Part shown: piece by piece, positions 22,153-33,436 of the stretch
Layout of the letters: every line of letters starts with the position of its first letter
Numbering within the stretch: position 1 is the stretch's first letter
Assembly (NCBI RefSeq): GCF_904849725.1
Contig: NC_058523.1
Span: 345,211,948 to 345,275,947, forward strand
Reading direction: 5' to 3'
From: Hordeum vulgare subsp. vulgare
Taxonomy: Eukaryota > Streptophyta > Magnoliopsida > Poales > Poaceae
Length of the DNA: 64,000 nt
The notes under the pieces: generated by a model
What the model saw: the letters and a program-made list of their open reading frames with translations, nothing else
Told to the model about the DNA's origin: nothing
Databases searched by the model: none
Translations under genes and position numbers: made by a program

Positions 22153-23568
22153 TGAAAGTGCGTTATATCGACTAGAGGGGGGGTGAATAGGAGATTTTTA
22201 GAACTTCATCACCGAGGAAATTCCTTTTAAGGAAATTCCTCACTGATGACTAACTTACAGCGGAAACAGTAAAGGATCAGACGTGCAACCGTTCACAAGA
22301 GCAGTATTACAGAGTGAAGAATGTGAAAACAGATTGCACAGTAAGCAGGCACGCAGAATACAGATGATGATTAACTATTGTGAAGAATTTGGGGTTGAGG
22401 AAATTCAGAGAAAGTCTTCAGCAAATTCTTCAAACAGTCACAGTGAAAGTCATCAACACATAATACAAAGAAAGTAAAGAGTTGAGGAATTAGAACCCGA
22501 TTCTCAGAGAAGACAATCGTTGATGACCCAGTTCCAACTACTGTGACAGTTGTACATCTGGTTTGGAGCAGCTTGGTATTGAAACCAAAGGACACCCAGT
22601 CCCGGGACACATAGTCCCTACCGTATTCTCCTTGAGCTAAGGACACACAGTCCTCGCCCAACACTCGTGGTAAGTCTTCAGGGCAGACTTCCAAACCCTC
22701 ACAAACTTGGTCACCCGGCGATCCACAATTGACTGCTGGATTGCTCTAGACCATGACACCTAACCGTCTGGAGGATGCACAGTCCTCAAAGGTAAAAGGA
22801 TTCAGTCCCACACAGGAACAACTTCTTCAGTGATGCTCAATCACTAGGTTTGGTTTGTGGTTTCGGTGGGTGGTGTATTTCCTCACTGATGAATTTCTCT
22901 CGAAAGCTCTGAGGAATTTGGGTTGCTCTTATGACAAGTGTCAGTTTCTAACGGAGCAGCCAACCAGCTAGTGGTTGTGGGGGGTGGCTATTTATAGCCT
23001 GGGAGCATCCCGACATGATTTGACACTAATGGCCTTAAATAATATGACCGTTGGAGTGGATAAGACCAGTGACTTGGCGTGGTTATTGAAACGGTCGGGA
23101 CCCTCAACTGTGAGAGTCCTCATGTCACTCATATTCCTCACTTGAGGCTTTTGGTAGGATTAGGCTTGGGTTGAGCATCATGAGGAAATCCATTCCATAG
23201 TGTTACTTTGACCCCCTTTAACAGTACGGTGTTCCTATTCATCAAATGCGAAGAAAGTAAAACAGAAAACGTAAATCTTCATGCTTCAATTTCTTCAGAA
23301 TGATTTTCTTCAGGAACCACCGATCTTCTCAATATCAGTATCTTCATGAGGAATATCAATTTCATCGCAGATTCCTCACGATTCATTTCTTCAGCTTCAG
23401 ACCAATATCTTCAACTGAAGATATACATTTTTAGGGGTCGATATTCTTCAAATATCTAAAACTCCTCAATGACATATAGATCCTGTGTACACTCACAAAC
23501 ACATTAGATACTTAACCTATAAGTCTTCAAACCACCAAAATCACTAAGGGGCACTAGATGCACTTACA
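22153..23568 (-). repeat. 5' LTR of the Maximus-like element
   Basis: Pairs with 9128-10548. On the minus strand it starts TGTAAGTGCATCTAG and ends CGCACTTTCA. Confidence 0.95.
22989..22996 (-). promoter_or_regulatory. TATA box of the Maximus-like 5' LTR
   Basis: Minus strand TATAAATA in the context GGCTATAAATAGCC. This is the promoter that would drive the genomic RNA towards gag. Confidence 0.65.
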
Positions 23569-23597
23569 GTTCTACTCGATATGTCATCTACGCATGA

Positions 23598-23615
23598 ACC
23601 TAGCTCATGATGCCA
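23598..23615 (-). other. Primer binding site of the Angela-type element
   Basis: Minus strand TGGCATCATGAGCTAGGT, one base inside the 5' LTR end. It is a mutated form of the initiator tRNA-Met complement TGGTATCAGAGC. The leader resumes on its left after the Maximus-like insertion. Confidence 0.75.
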
Positions 23616-23616
23616 T

Positions 23617-23705
23617 TGTTGGGGAACATTGCACGGGAAACAAAAAAATTCCTACGCACACGCAATACCTATCCATGGTGATGATCATCTACAAGAGGGG
23701 AGAGT
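23617..23705 (-). repeat. 5' LTR of the Angela-type element, terminal 89 bases
   Basis: Begins TGTTGGGGAAC on the plus strand and runs to the family-B insertion at 23706. The LTR resumes at 40668. Confidence 0.9.
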
Positions 23706-23717
23706 TGTCACGACCGG

Positions 23718-23744
23718 TTTCCAAATAAAAGATTTAATTGGAAA
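23718..23744 (-). other. LTR-terminal hairpin, family B
   Basis: TTTCCAA at 23718-23724 pairs with TTGGAAA at 23738-23744 (7 bp, 13-nt loop). Its outer edge is 12 nt from the LTR end. Confidence 0.6.
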
Positions 23745-24349
23745 TCAACCATTCGCGTTCATAGTGAAGAAATATTTCCCATTGACAGACTCAACTTGAT
23801 GCAGAAAACGAGTAGTACTCAATATTATACAAGTAGAGCGGGGGTCGCTCTACAAATTATTACAACATATCCAAGTCTTAGGATAGATGGAAATGTTACA
23901 GTGGTCTTAGGGTGACTCTAGTGCTCGTGAAAATAAAGGGGGCATGTCACATCAGAGTAATGTGACAGGACGAGTACTACTACACGTTAAGCCTCATAGT
24001 GAAGCTCAACAATTTATTCGAGGTGGCGGAAGGGGTGGAATAAAACAACGACGGACTCCCGGATCCCAAGACTGACTGGGACTCCTCTAGACATCGGACT
24101 CGCTATTCAACTCTTCATCCATGAGGTCTCCTTCATCCATATCTGGCCACAACAACAAGCTAGTGAGTACTCCAAGAAGTACTCGCAAACAGTTTGCACA
24201 AAAGATGAGATGCATGCAATTGATTTTATTATGCATGGTTAGGGTTAAGTTATATCCACAATATAAGTGTAGAAAGTAAATAAGTTATAGGATAAATCGG
24301 GCGGTAGTCCTCCGAAATATCCGTAACAGAAAATAAAACAAAAGAAGCC

Positions 24350-24707
24350 ACCGTCGGGCGTCTGAGCGACACCACCCACAGGGCATAACATGAATGAAAT
24401 AAGTAATAAGCCTCGAACGGGCGTCTCTGCGACACCACAGTAAGGGCATGGATAAAAATAAAATAACGTGCCGCAGTCGGGCGTCTCAGAGACACCACAT
24501 AAAGGGCTTATAAGAATAATAAAACAATGCCACAGTCGGACGTCTCAGCGACACCACATAAAGGGCTTATAAGAATAATAAAACAATACCACAGTCGGGC
24601 GTCTGAGCGACACCACATAAAGGGCTTATAAGAATTATAAAACAATGCCACAGTCGGGCGTCTCAGCGACACGACATAAAGGGCTTATAAGAATAAAATA
24701 TTGAATA
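24350..24707. repeat. 59-bp minisatellite in the family-B LTR, about six units
   Basis: Units with the core GTCGGGCGTCTCAGCGACAC followed by CATAAAGGGCTTATAAGAAT. Clean units start at 24471, 24530, 24589 and 24648 with exact 59-bp spacing. Two more diverged units precede them from about 24350. The first units are the most diverged and the inner ones nearly identical, as expected for local slippage or unequal exchange. Confidence 0.9.
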
Positions 24708-25298
24708 TCCAGGAGGTAGAACCGTCCCAAGGATATTGTGACAGCCCAATGCCGACGTTCCAGAAGATTCCCCTTTTCTTTCCGTTTTCGTCGTGTGGGT
24801 ATTTTCATTTGTCGCATCATCATCGCATCATTCGCATCATCTGCATTGCATCGGCATCTCCGTTGCCGCCAGTTTTCAAAACTTGCATCCGTTGTTAGTT
24901 GCCGGTTCTCATCGTTGTTCGTTCTGAGCCCGACCACACACGCACGCGCCCGCGGCATCGTCGAAACCCTGTTTTAAAGGTGTGTTGAAAACTTTCTCTG
25001 ATTGGGTTGAGATTTGACGTGCGGTCTTAATTTAATATAGGTAGGCCGCCTGTCAAGTTTCGTCGCGATCGGGGTTCGTCTGGTACCCGAACGGTCGACC
25101 GTAGCGGCACCGTATTCGGTCTATCGTCGGACGTCTGTCGGTGTTTTAAAAATCGTTGCCGCGCCGCCCGTTCTCCCTCTCGTCTTCGGATAACCACTCC
25201 ACACGGCCTCGTATCCGTTCCCGCGTTTGGAATCAGTCGAATCCGACCGCACGGTTGAAACCGGGGCGAAATTCCGCTAAACCTAGCCCCCCTTTGTC

Positions 25299-25306
25299 TA
25301 TAAATA
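25299..25306 (+). promoter_or_regulatory. TATA box of the Sukkula-like 5' LTR
   Basis: TATAAATA in GTCTATAAATAGACC, a self-complementary context. It is followed within 35 bases by CATTTCAGACAAC, a plausible start region, and by GC-rich leader. Confidence 0.7.
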
Positions 25307-27913
25307 GACCTCCCCATGCATTTCAGACAACAAACCCTGGCCATCTACCTCGTTTTCCGCGCCCACCAACCCCAGCCGCAGCTCCTCTCTCCCCTGTCTC
25401 CCTCCGAGCCGCCAGGCCCGCTCGAGCCCGCGTGCGGCCCGCTCGAGCCCGCGTGCGGCCCGCTAAGCCCATCTGGCGCCGCGGCTGGCCCGCGCGAGCC
25501 GGATCGGCCGCCGCCGCCATGGGCTCCTGCCCATGGCACCGAGCCACAACCCCCTTGGTCCAGCGCCGCCGACCCCGCACCTCACCTCCGGCTGGCCGCT
25601 CGCCGGAGCTGCCTCGCCGTGACCACGCAGGCCCCGTCAGTCGCGCCTCTGGCGATTTCCCCGCGTCGCCATCCCCTGCTCGCCCCTCTTCTTGCTCGCC
25701 ATGAGAGGTTCTTGCCACTGCCATGGAGGTCGGCTCCAGCCCGCCGGCCATGGGCGCCGCCTCGCCATCCCCTCGTCCCCGCCGTCATCCAGTCCTCCCG
25801 TCGGCCGCAGCCCTGCTGGCGCTCGCCGCAACCGCCGCCACCTCGTCCCCGATCCAGATCGGATCGGGACGAGGGAGTTGACCAGGCGATCGGCCTCCCT
25901 TGAGCCGCCAGCCCTCCAACGGCCAACTGGGCCCCGCGTCGCCCCGGCCCAGCCGCGCATCGCCCGCGTGGGCCCGATGCAGAGCCGGCCCACCGGCTTC
26001 CTCTAGCAGGCCTGCCTCAACCCCTCTCCACCAACCGGCCTGTGTGGCCCTCTGGTAAGCCTTCCTATGCCCCGCCCCTAGCACAACTAAGTTAAATTGT
26101 GCACGCCTGTTGAGCCCATTAGCTGTAAGGCCCGGTTAGATTAATTAGGAATTTCGGAATTATTTCAAATTCCGGAAAAAAAACATACGTTTATTATTTT
26201 GCCCATAACATTTTTCCATAAGTCGGAACGAGGCGTATTCTATATGGTTTTGGGGTAGTTTTGCGAGTAGAACACGATTTCACAACTTGCATGTTTGTTT
26301 GACGTCATTTGGCGTGCCGAATGCATCGTTTGGCGTGCTGTCCCAATAGGTTTAGCCGTGTATTTAATTTTCCGCGCGTGTTCGAATTGCTCGAGTGCCT
26401 TAGATAAAATGCTCGTGTTTTAGGAATCATTTTTGCATGTATTTTAGAGCGGTCATTTGTATTTTTACGTGTAGGAATTGCCGGTAGTTTATTTTCCCGG
26501 GTATAGGTTATTTTTCTCGCATATTCGTGTGGCATTATATTGTTGTGCAACCCCACATATTTTATATATTTTCGGGTGTGCAATGAGTTTTAGCTTTTGA
26601 GTAAGTTAGTTCGCGCGATATTTTGCCGTGATGCCCTTTTGATTAATTCGTAGGATTTATTCCGTCCTCCGTTTGATTAAGTTGTCAACTAGGGAGTTGT
26701 TGTTGGGTGTTTAGACTAGCCCCTGGTATTTTTAGTTGCAATAGAAATGCATGTTTAGGGGTGTTTTTATTGCCCTCAAGTTGCTAGAAATAGTGCTGAT
26801 TTGGAGGAGCTGAAATATTTCTAAGTCTGGAATCTGTTATTATTTTGTTGCTGTTTTTTCTTGCTTCTACCTTTTGAACTGTAGCTCTTTTGAGGTTGGT
26901 CCAATGGAGTTAGTTGTACCGCTTGTGTTTCTCTAGCATGCTGTAAATTTTCATGCCATTTGGAGTCTTGTAGCTATAGGTTTTGCTGCTGTCAATATTG
27001 CTTCAGTTCAAAAACTGCACTTTCATGAGGTGTAATTTTCACTAAGTCTGAAATAGTGAGTGGGATGCCTTTTTGTGACTTCTTTTCCTAGTGATCCATG
27101 ATGCCATGCTAGATGTTGTTAGTTGTTTGTAGTAGTACTTCTTGCCCTCTTCCATGCCATGCCTTGCTTGAGCATATCGGAGTTGTGTAGCCCGTAGTTG
27201 TGGGGTGTAGAAAATACTACGTGGCTGATTTTGGCAGATTGTAGTGTTTTCTTGTTTTGCTCGTAGTTTTCGAACCGTAGCTCCGTTTTGATCGTGTCCT
27301 ACATGAAACTTGCTTAGGATCTCGTGTAGTTTCATTTTATCTTGCTGGTTGTAGGTTTTGAAGTGCTCGTAACCGTTGTTGCACACATATTGCATTCATG
27401 CCATCATATCTTGCGATGCTTGTAACTTTTGACCCGTAGCTCCGTTGGAGATGTTCTTTATGTGTAGATTGCTTGAAATGACACGTAGAATCACGTGAAC
27501 CTATTTGTTTTGCTGGTTAACAACTAATTAAATGCATTAGTTCAGATCTGGACAGAATTGTAAATTAACATGTGAGGTCGTCTCGGAGGTGCTATATGTC
27601 ATTTCCGACCTCATTTAAAATGCCTAGATAGGTAGATTAATTGCGCTTCACCTCTTGCCATGTTTAATCACATTTAATAGTGCCGTGTACCTAATCGGGA
27701 TAGAACTAAATAAATAAACGTGGAGTTTCGTCAATATGCAACTTGTTGCATATTGAACTTCACTTAATGTGTAGTGATTGATTGTGTGATTTGTCAAGCC
27801 GTGACTTGCATGTATTCAGCTGCTCATGCATCATTTGTGTTATGCATCGAGTGGTGAATTCCGTGTGTTGATTTGTGTTTCCGGTTTGCTTCGTCTCGAT
27901 ATAGTTCCGCAGC

Positions 27914-28003
27914 GTGCCGGATTGTGAGGACCCGTTAGACTACGACGGTTCGTCTGCTTCACGGAGTCATTCTTCTTCCAAGCGGATCTCAGGCAAGATG
28001 ACC
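27914..28003 (+). other. LTR-embedded acidic/serine mini-reading frame (Sukkula-like 5' LTR)
   Basis: Opens right after TTCCGCAG and reads VPDCEDPLDYDGSS, then SSSKRISGKM. The 3' LTR copy (36040 onward) keeps it open, with Leu changed to Phe at one site. A related open stretch lies at the same LTR place in solo LTR D. The end of the conserved part is a guess. Confidence 0.4.
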
Positions 28004-29595
28004 ATTTCCCTAGATACCATTACTATCGTTGCCATGCTAGTTATTTCGATGCTATCGATTATGTCTCGTTGCCTACCACATGTTAAATATCAACCTCTCA
28101 ACAATGCCATGATTACCTTCAACCTGTTCAACCTAGCAAACCACTGATTGGCTATGTTACTGCTTGCTTAACCCTGTGTTAGCCTTGCTAGTTGCAGGTG
28201 CAGTTGCTTCCATGTGAAAACATGGGTTCCTTGTTATATCACCATATTAATGCTATTTAATTTAATGGACCTATATACTTGGTAAAAAGGTGGAAGGCTC
28301 GGCCTTTCTAGCCTGGTGTTTTGTTCGACCTTTGCCCCCTTAGTTTTCGGCTACCGGTGTTGTGTTCCATAAATGAGCGCTCCTAACACGATCGGGGTTG
28401 TTATGGGGACCCCCTTGATAATTCGTTTTAGATTAAGACTGGTCTGGCAAGGCCCAACTTTGGTACTACATTTGCGTAATCACCTAATAAAATTGCATAG
28501 GGACCCGCCGGCACCCGCGGACTAATTTAATCAACCCCTCGGGCGAGTGCTCCTCATGAGTGTTGGTCCAAACTGGACAGACTGCGGGGCCACCACGGGG
28601 CAACTCGAGGTTTGGCACCTGTAGGCTTTTCCATCCGTCGTGTCCTGAGAACGAGATACGCGGCTCCTATCGGGTTCGTCGACACGTCGGGCGGCCTTGC
28701 TGGATTAGTTTTACCTTTGACGAAATATCTTGTGCATCGGGATTCCGGTGATGCTTTGGGTAATCTCAGAGTTGAGGTTTTCCTCTAGGGAATCCGATGA
28801 GATCGCGAGCTTCGTGATTGAGGATTTCTATGCTGCTTGTGGTAATTTGTGATGGACTAGTTGGAGCACCCCTGCAGGGTTAAATCTTTTCGGAAAGCCG
28901 TGCCCGCGGTTATGTGGCAACATGGAAACTTTGTTTAACACTGGTTCTAGATAACTTGAAGTTAACTTAATTAAAACTTGCCAACTGTGTGCGTAACCGT
29001 GACTGTCTCTTTCGTGAGTTCTTTCTCCGATCGAGGACACGGTGGGGTTATGTCTGACGCAGGTAGGTGTTCAGGATCATTTATTTGATCTACAGTAATT
29101 CGCGTCTGCTATGCGTAGATCTTCCCCCTCTTATTTCTTGTACTCGTAAGTTAGCCACCAAATATATGCTTAGCCGCTGCTGCAACCTCACCACTTAACC
29201 ATGCCTCACCCATTAAGCTTTGCTAGTCTTGATACCTTTGGAAATGAGATTGCTGAGTCCCCTATGGCTTACAGATTACTACAACACTAGTTGCAGGTAC
29301 AGGTAAAGGTTACTTGACGCGAGCGCGTTGATTGTACATTTGGAGTTGCTTCTTCTTCTTCTTCCTCATCGATCTAGGATGGGTTCCAGGCTGGCAGCCT
29401 GGGATAGCAAGGATGGACGTCGTTCTTCTTTTGTCATTTGTTTTCGTCCGTAGTCGGACCCTGCTCTTACTCTTGATGTTTATGTAATGTACTGATGTGA
29501 CTCTGATGTAGCTTGTGGCGAGTGTAAGCCAATTCTATGTATCTCTTCTTTTCAGTACATGTACTTGTAACGATATCCATTCTTGCGACACGACG

Positions 29596-29653
29596 AGATG
29601 CGCTTCTATCCCTGACGAGGCCCTCGTGCCAAATTGAGGATAGGGTCGCATCT
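29596..29653 (+). other. LTR-terminal stem-loop, Sukkula-like 5' LTR
   Basis: Arms AGATGCGCTTCTATCC (29596-29611) and GGATAGGGTCGCATCT (29638-29653) pair at 15 of 16 positions counting two G-U pairs. The loop contains a second hairpin, ACGAG/CTCGT (29615-29627). Eleven bases separate it from the LTR end. Confidence 0.7.
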
Positions 29654-29664
29654 TGGGCACGACA

Positions 29665-32600
29665 AGTTGGTATCAGAGCCGTACCGACCTAGGATCCCCC
29701 TTGATTGATCGAACTTGGCTGAGTCGAGTCTAGTGAAAAAAAACTTTGAGTCTAGTTATATACCGGAGAGTAGGATTCTTTTTGCTCCTCTTCTATGCTC
29801 TGGTGAGGGATCTTGACGTATTAATTTAATTCTACTCCTCTTCTCACTCAATTTTTTTTAGGATCACGCGGATATTTTTGAGATCTATATGATGCCGATG
29901 TGACGGAGTTCTGCCTTGGTGCCTCCTATCTGCTCTAAGTTTCAGGGGAGTTGAGCTCCAGGGGATTCTTGAGCACATCGTTAGCATTCAGATTTCTTAA
30001 TATCTCAGAACGAAGGATGTTCGTAATTGCTTCAATACTAGTAGTGGCGAGATAACCCCGATGTCCCCAGTACTGGTGCAGATTGTTCGGGAGTACTGCC
30101 ATACTTTGTATCGTGTGATCACGAGGGTCTGTAGTAGATGAAGGTCCCAGATTCTGGTCGTGTGTTGACGGATGTGATACAAGTGATAGGTTAGTTTAGG
30201 AGTTGTGTGAAATACTCCTTGTATTCGTGTACCAGATTGCATGACCAGATATGTCGGGAATTCATAGGTGGAAATTCAAGTAGTTTCTTATAGGACAATC
30301 TTCCAACAAATCCTCACCCTTTGTTTTGTTGAACTATGGTAATTCGAGTTGCTTCGATGTCAAGTGGTGATTTCAGACCTTTCCAAGAGGTGTTCTCATA
30401 TTTTTATGTGAATGCTAATCCTTTTGCTTAATCAATTGTCTTATCATTCTTGTCAACCGGAGTCGCCATATCAATTTTTTTTCAACTGGTGTGTTTCTCT
30501 CCAAGTGGATTCAATCCTCTCCAATTTTTGCAAGATCATTCTCTCATTTTATTCAGGAGTTCATCTCATCTAGCCCAAGTTGTCTTTGTTTTTCCCCACC
30601 CTCCCGCCCTTTTCTCAGTGATTCAATTTTCATCCAAGAGTTTTCTTTTCATTGTGCTTCCGCTGTCCGTTCTTTTCTCTCTTACCCGGAGATTCATTGT
30701 GAAGATTCTCACGAGCTTCGTGTTCATCTTTATTCAATCTTGTCATCTTTTCCGGTGAATTTAATTCAGTTGTCCGTGTTCATCATTTCCTTTTCGTGCT
30801 TGTAATTCTTTCCTATGTTGGAGACTCGATTCAGCCTATCTTGTTTATTCAGTTATCTCTATTCCATCCGGAGCGTTGAAGATGTCTCAGAGTTTCTTGT
30901 TCTCAATTCCGTAATTATTTCGAGGTGCTAACCTCATCTAGTTCTCTTCATACCGGTGCAATATCTCTCTTCTAAGCAATCTTTTCTAACGGCGGTTTCT
31001 TTGAGTGGGCCCATAACCCACAGGTTTTTCCTAGGATCTTATATGTCTCTTCTAATTTTTTTTCTTCCGGAGATCTCTAATTATTTTTCAACTATGATGT
31101 AAGTATGATTTTCATCAGTCATATTCCTTCTTCAAGATCAATTTGGATTAATTCTCATAGTTGGCTCAACCTTTCATTCTTCATGATTCCGGAGTGTCTC
31201 AGTATTCTTGGTGTTGTTCTCATCATCTTTCTCAGCTTGCAAATCTGAAGGAGTGTTTCTCTCAATCTTGGTCTATTCTCTTGGATATTCATCATTTCAG
31301 CCTTGTGCCATCATCTTGAATTATTCCCAATCATGGGTATCCCTTTCTTGCTATCCGGTGCATTTCTGAGTTGTTTTTATTTCTCGTTCCTCCGAAGGAC
31401 ATCATTTCCGAAGACTTCTTCGTTCTCAGCTTTCAGCTTTCATCCTCAATTCTTCTCAATTGTTGTCTCTTCGTTCGTCTCTCGTTTATCCGGTGCCTTG
31501 TTCAAAATTCTTCTCTCAGGTGGCTCATGATCTCTTCATTCTCATGTATCTTCATTAATTCATGGTGTTCCCATTTAATTGTGAATTCTTACCGGTGCTT
31601 CCTTAATTTTACTTCAAGTGGTGCTTATCTCTCTGCCTCTTCAAGATTCATTTCTAGTAGAATAAGTGGTATGCTAAATCCGTTGCTTATCAACAATTAA
31701 CTTGGTGAAGGATTAACATACCATAATTCTTATTCTTGTTCTTCCTTCTTCCAAGATATTTCAATTCTTCTTCCGGAGTGGCTCATGATATCGATTCGTT
31801 CCTCTTGTGCTTGTCTTTCTTTCCGGAGTTCCAAGTTCTTTTAAGTATATCTTTGTGAGGCTTCATCTAAATCTTGTCAAGGTCATAATCTTATTCTTTT
31901 CTACCTTCATATTTGTGGCATCATTCTTTTGTATACGGAGGTCCTTCATGGTGATTCATCAAGATTTCAATTCATTCCGAAGTGTTCTTCAAGATTCTTG
32001 TTGGAGAAACCTCAAGTATCCTTTCTCTTGCATTTATATGTGCAATTGTTCTTCCTTTATCATTTGAGGTGGTATTATAGCATTCTTGTTAGTGTAGGAG
32101 CCTCGAAGAGTTTGCCTTTCAAGAACGAGATAATTAAACCCACCAATTCTTTGATCATGAGATTATTCTTAACTCATGGTTTCTTCATTGAGCTATCTTG
32201 GTTTGGGTTTCACCTAAAGCTTGTCCTATGGATTGTGCTATCATGGTGCTTGACATTAATCCAAGTTCTCAATGTATCCTCTTGGTGTAATAAATTGTTC
32301 ATATCTTGTTTCTCCAAAACTATCCTTGTTTCTTTTAGTGGTTGGTTGTCACCTCATATTTGTTGAGATGATTGTCATAAGCCCACTACTATCTTGTTCT
32401 TTTCGTTGTAGGTTTTCCAACTACTACATCAATTCTCTGTCCGGAGGCTCTTCAATTCTATTGTGATGATAGTTGTCATTCGTTTCTTCATTCTCTTCTT
32501 CCGCTTGAGCTAGTTCCTATTCTATTGTTCCGGAGGCTTTGTGACGTTGCTCTTTTGGGTCTATTATGTTGTTCTATCAAGATCATGGTGTTCCCTTGTT

Positions 32601-32867
32601 CTATTTAGTTGTTTGTTATGGATATTGTCTAATTCTCTCTTCTTATCAAATTTTTTTGTCCCATTTTCCTACCGAAGTGCTGCCGAAATTTTCCGTGAAT
32701 TCCTTCTTGTTTCTCATATCATTCCTCATCGCTTTGCAACCTTCAAGGATCGTTTGTTTCACTCGTTTGTCAAAGAAGCGACTAAGTTTTACCTCTTGTT
32801 CTTTCTCATCCTCTCCCCCTTTCATTCTTGGATCTCGGGGCGAGATACTCTTGTAGTGTAGGAGAGT
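29665..32867 (+). other. Non-coding internal domain of the Sukkula-like element
   Basis: Begins with the primer site and ends at a weak polypurine stretch (GTAGGAGAGT, 32858-32867). No gag or pol motif occurs in any frame. From about 30300 to 32850 the plus strand is strongly pyrimidine-rich, with many TTCTT and TCCGG(A/T)G words. The short open frames here (for example 31929-32366) are hydrophobic by-products of that composition. Confidence 0.85.
29668..29680 (+). other. Primer binding site of the Sukkula-like element
   Basis: TGGTATCAGAGCC, three bases after the 5' LTR end, complementary to initiator tRNA-Met. Confidence 0.93.
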
Positions 32868-33428
32868 TGTGACAGCCCGATGCCGATGTTCCAGAAGATT
32901 CCCCTTTTCTTTCCGTTTTCTTCGTGTGGGTATTTTCATTTGTCGCATCATCATCACATCATTCGCATCATCTGCATTGCATCGACATCTCCGTTGCCGC
33001 CAGTTTTCAAAACTTGCATCCGTTGTTAGTTGCCGGTTCTCGTCGTTGTTCGTTCTGAGCCCGACCACACACACACGCGCCCGCAACATCGTCGAAACCC
33101 TGTTTTAAAAGTGTGTTGAAAACATTCTCTGATTGGGTTGAGATTTGACGTGCGGTCTTAATTTAATATAGGTAGGCCGCCTGTCAAGTTTCGTCGCGAT
33201 CGGGGTTCGTTTGGTACCCGAACGGTCGACCGTAGCAGCACCATATTCGGTCTATCGTCGGACGTCTATCGGTGTTTTAAAAATCGTTGCCGTGCCGCCC
33301 GTTCTCCCTCTCGTCTCCGGATAACCACTCCACACGGCCTCGTATCCGTTCCCGCGTTCGGAATCAGTCGAATCCGACCGCACGGTTCAAACCGGGGCGA
33401 AATTCCGCTAAACCTAGCCCCCTTTGTC

Positions 33429-33436
33429 TATAAATA
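33429..33436 (+). promoter_or_regulatory. TATA box of the Sukkula-like 3' LTR
   Basis: TATAAATA in the same context as 25299-25306. Confidence 0.65.

Larger units (their letters stand above)
9128..23568 (-). mobile_element. Maximus-like Copia (SIRE-lineage) retrotransposon, 14.4 kb, structurally complete
   Basis: Paired LTRs at 9128-10548 and 22153-23568 flank, in minus order, a tRNA-iMet-type primer site, gag, protease/integrase/RT/RNase H, a long additional (env-like) ORF region and a polypurine tract. The insertion is bounded by a perfect TSD, GTTCT, at 9123-9127 and 23569-23573, inside the Angela leader. I count about 26 substitutions and one G-run length change between the LTRs (1.8%). 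At 1.3e-8 substitutions per site per year (inferred rate) this is roughly 0.7 million years. Despite this, the coding regions carry several frameshifts and stops. The name Maximus is from memory, based on domain order, extra ORF and the LTR start TGTAAGTGCATCTAGTGCC. Confidence 0.92.
24737..29664 (+). repeat. 5' LTR of the Sukkula-like element
   Basis: Starts TGTGACAGCCC and ends GGGCACGACA. The GC-rich leader at 25320-26050 lies just downstream of the TATA box. It carries a 21-bp tandem duplication (25420-25440, 25441-25461) that is single in the 3' LTR. The long frames at 25156-25903 lie in this GC-rich leader and look non-coding. Confidence 0.95.

Noticed and set aside
25156..25926. Long GC-rich frames on both strands in the Sukkula 5' LTR (also 33467-34180)
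   Set aside because: Overlapping frames on both strands in a GC-rich leader downstream of the TATA box, with P/A/R-rich low-complexity products and changes between the two LTRs that ignore codons.
30450..32466. Hydrophobic frames in the Sukkula internal domain as membrane proteins
   Set aside because: They arise from pyrimidine-rich sequence, overlap in several frames and lack any domain or conserved start.
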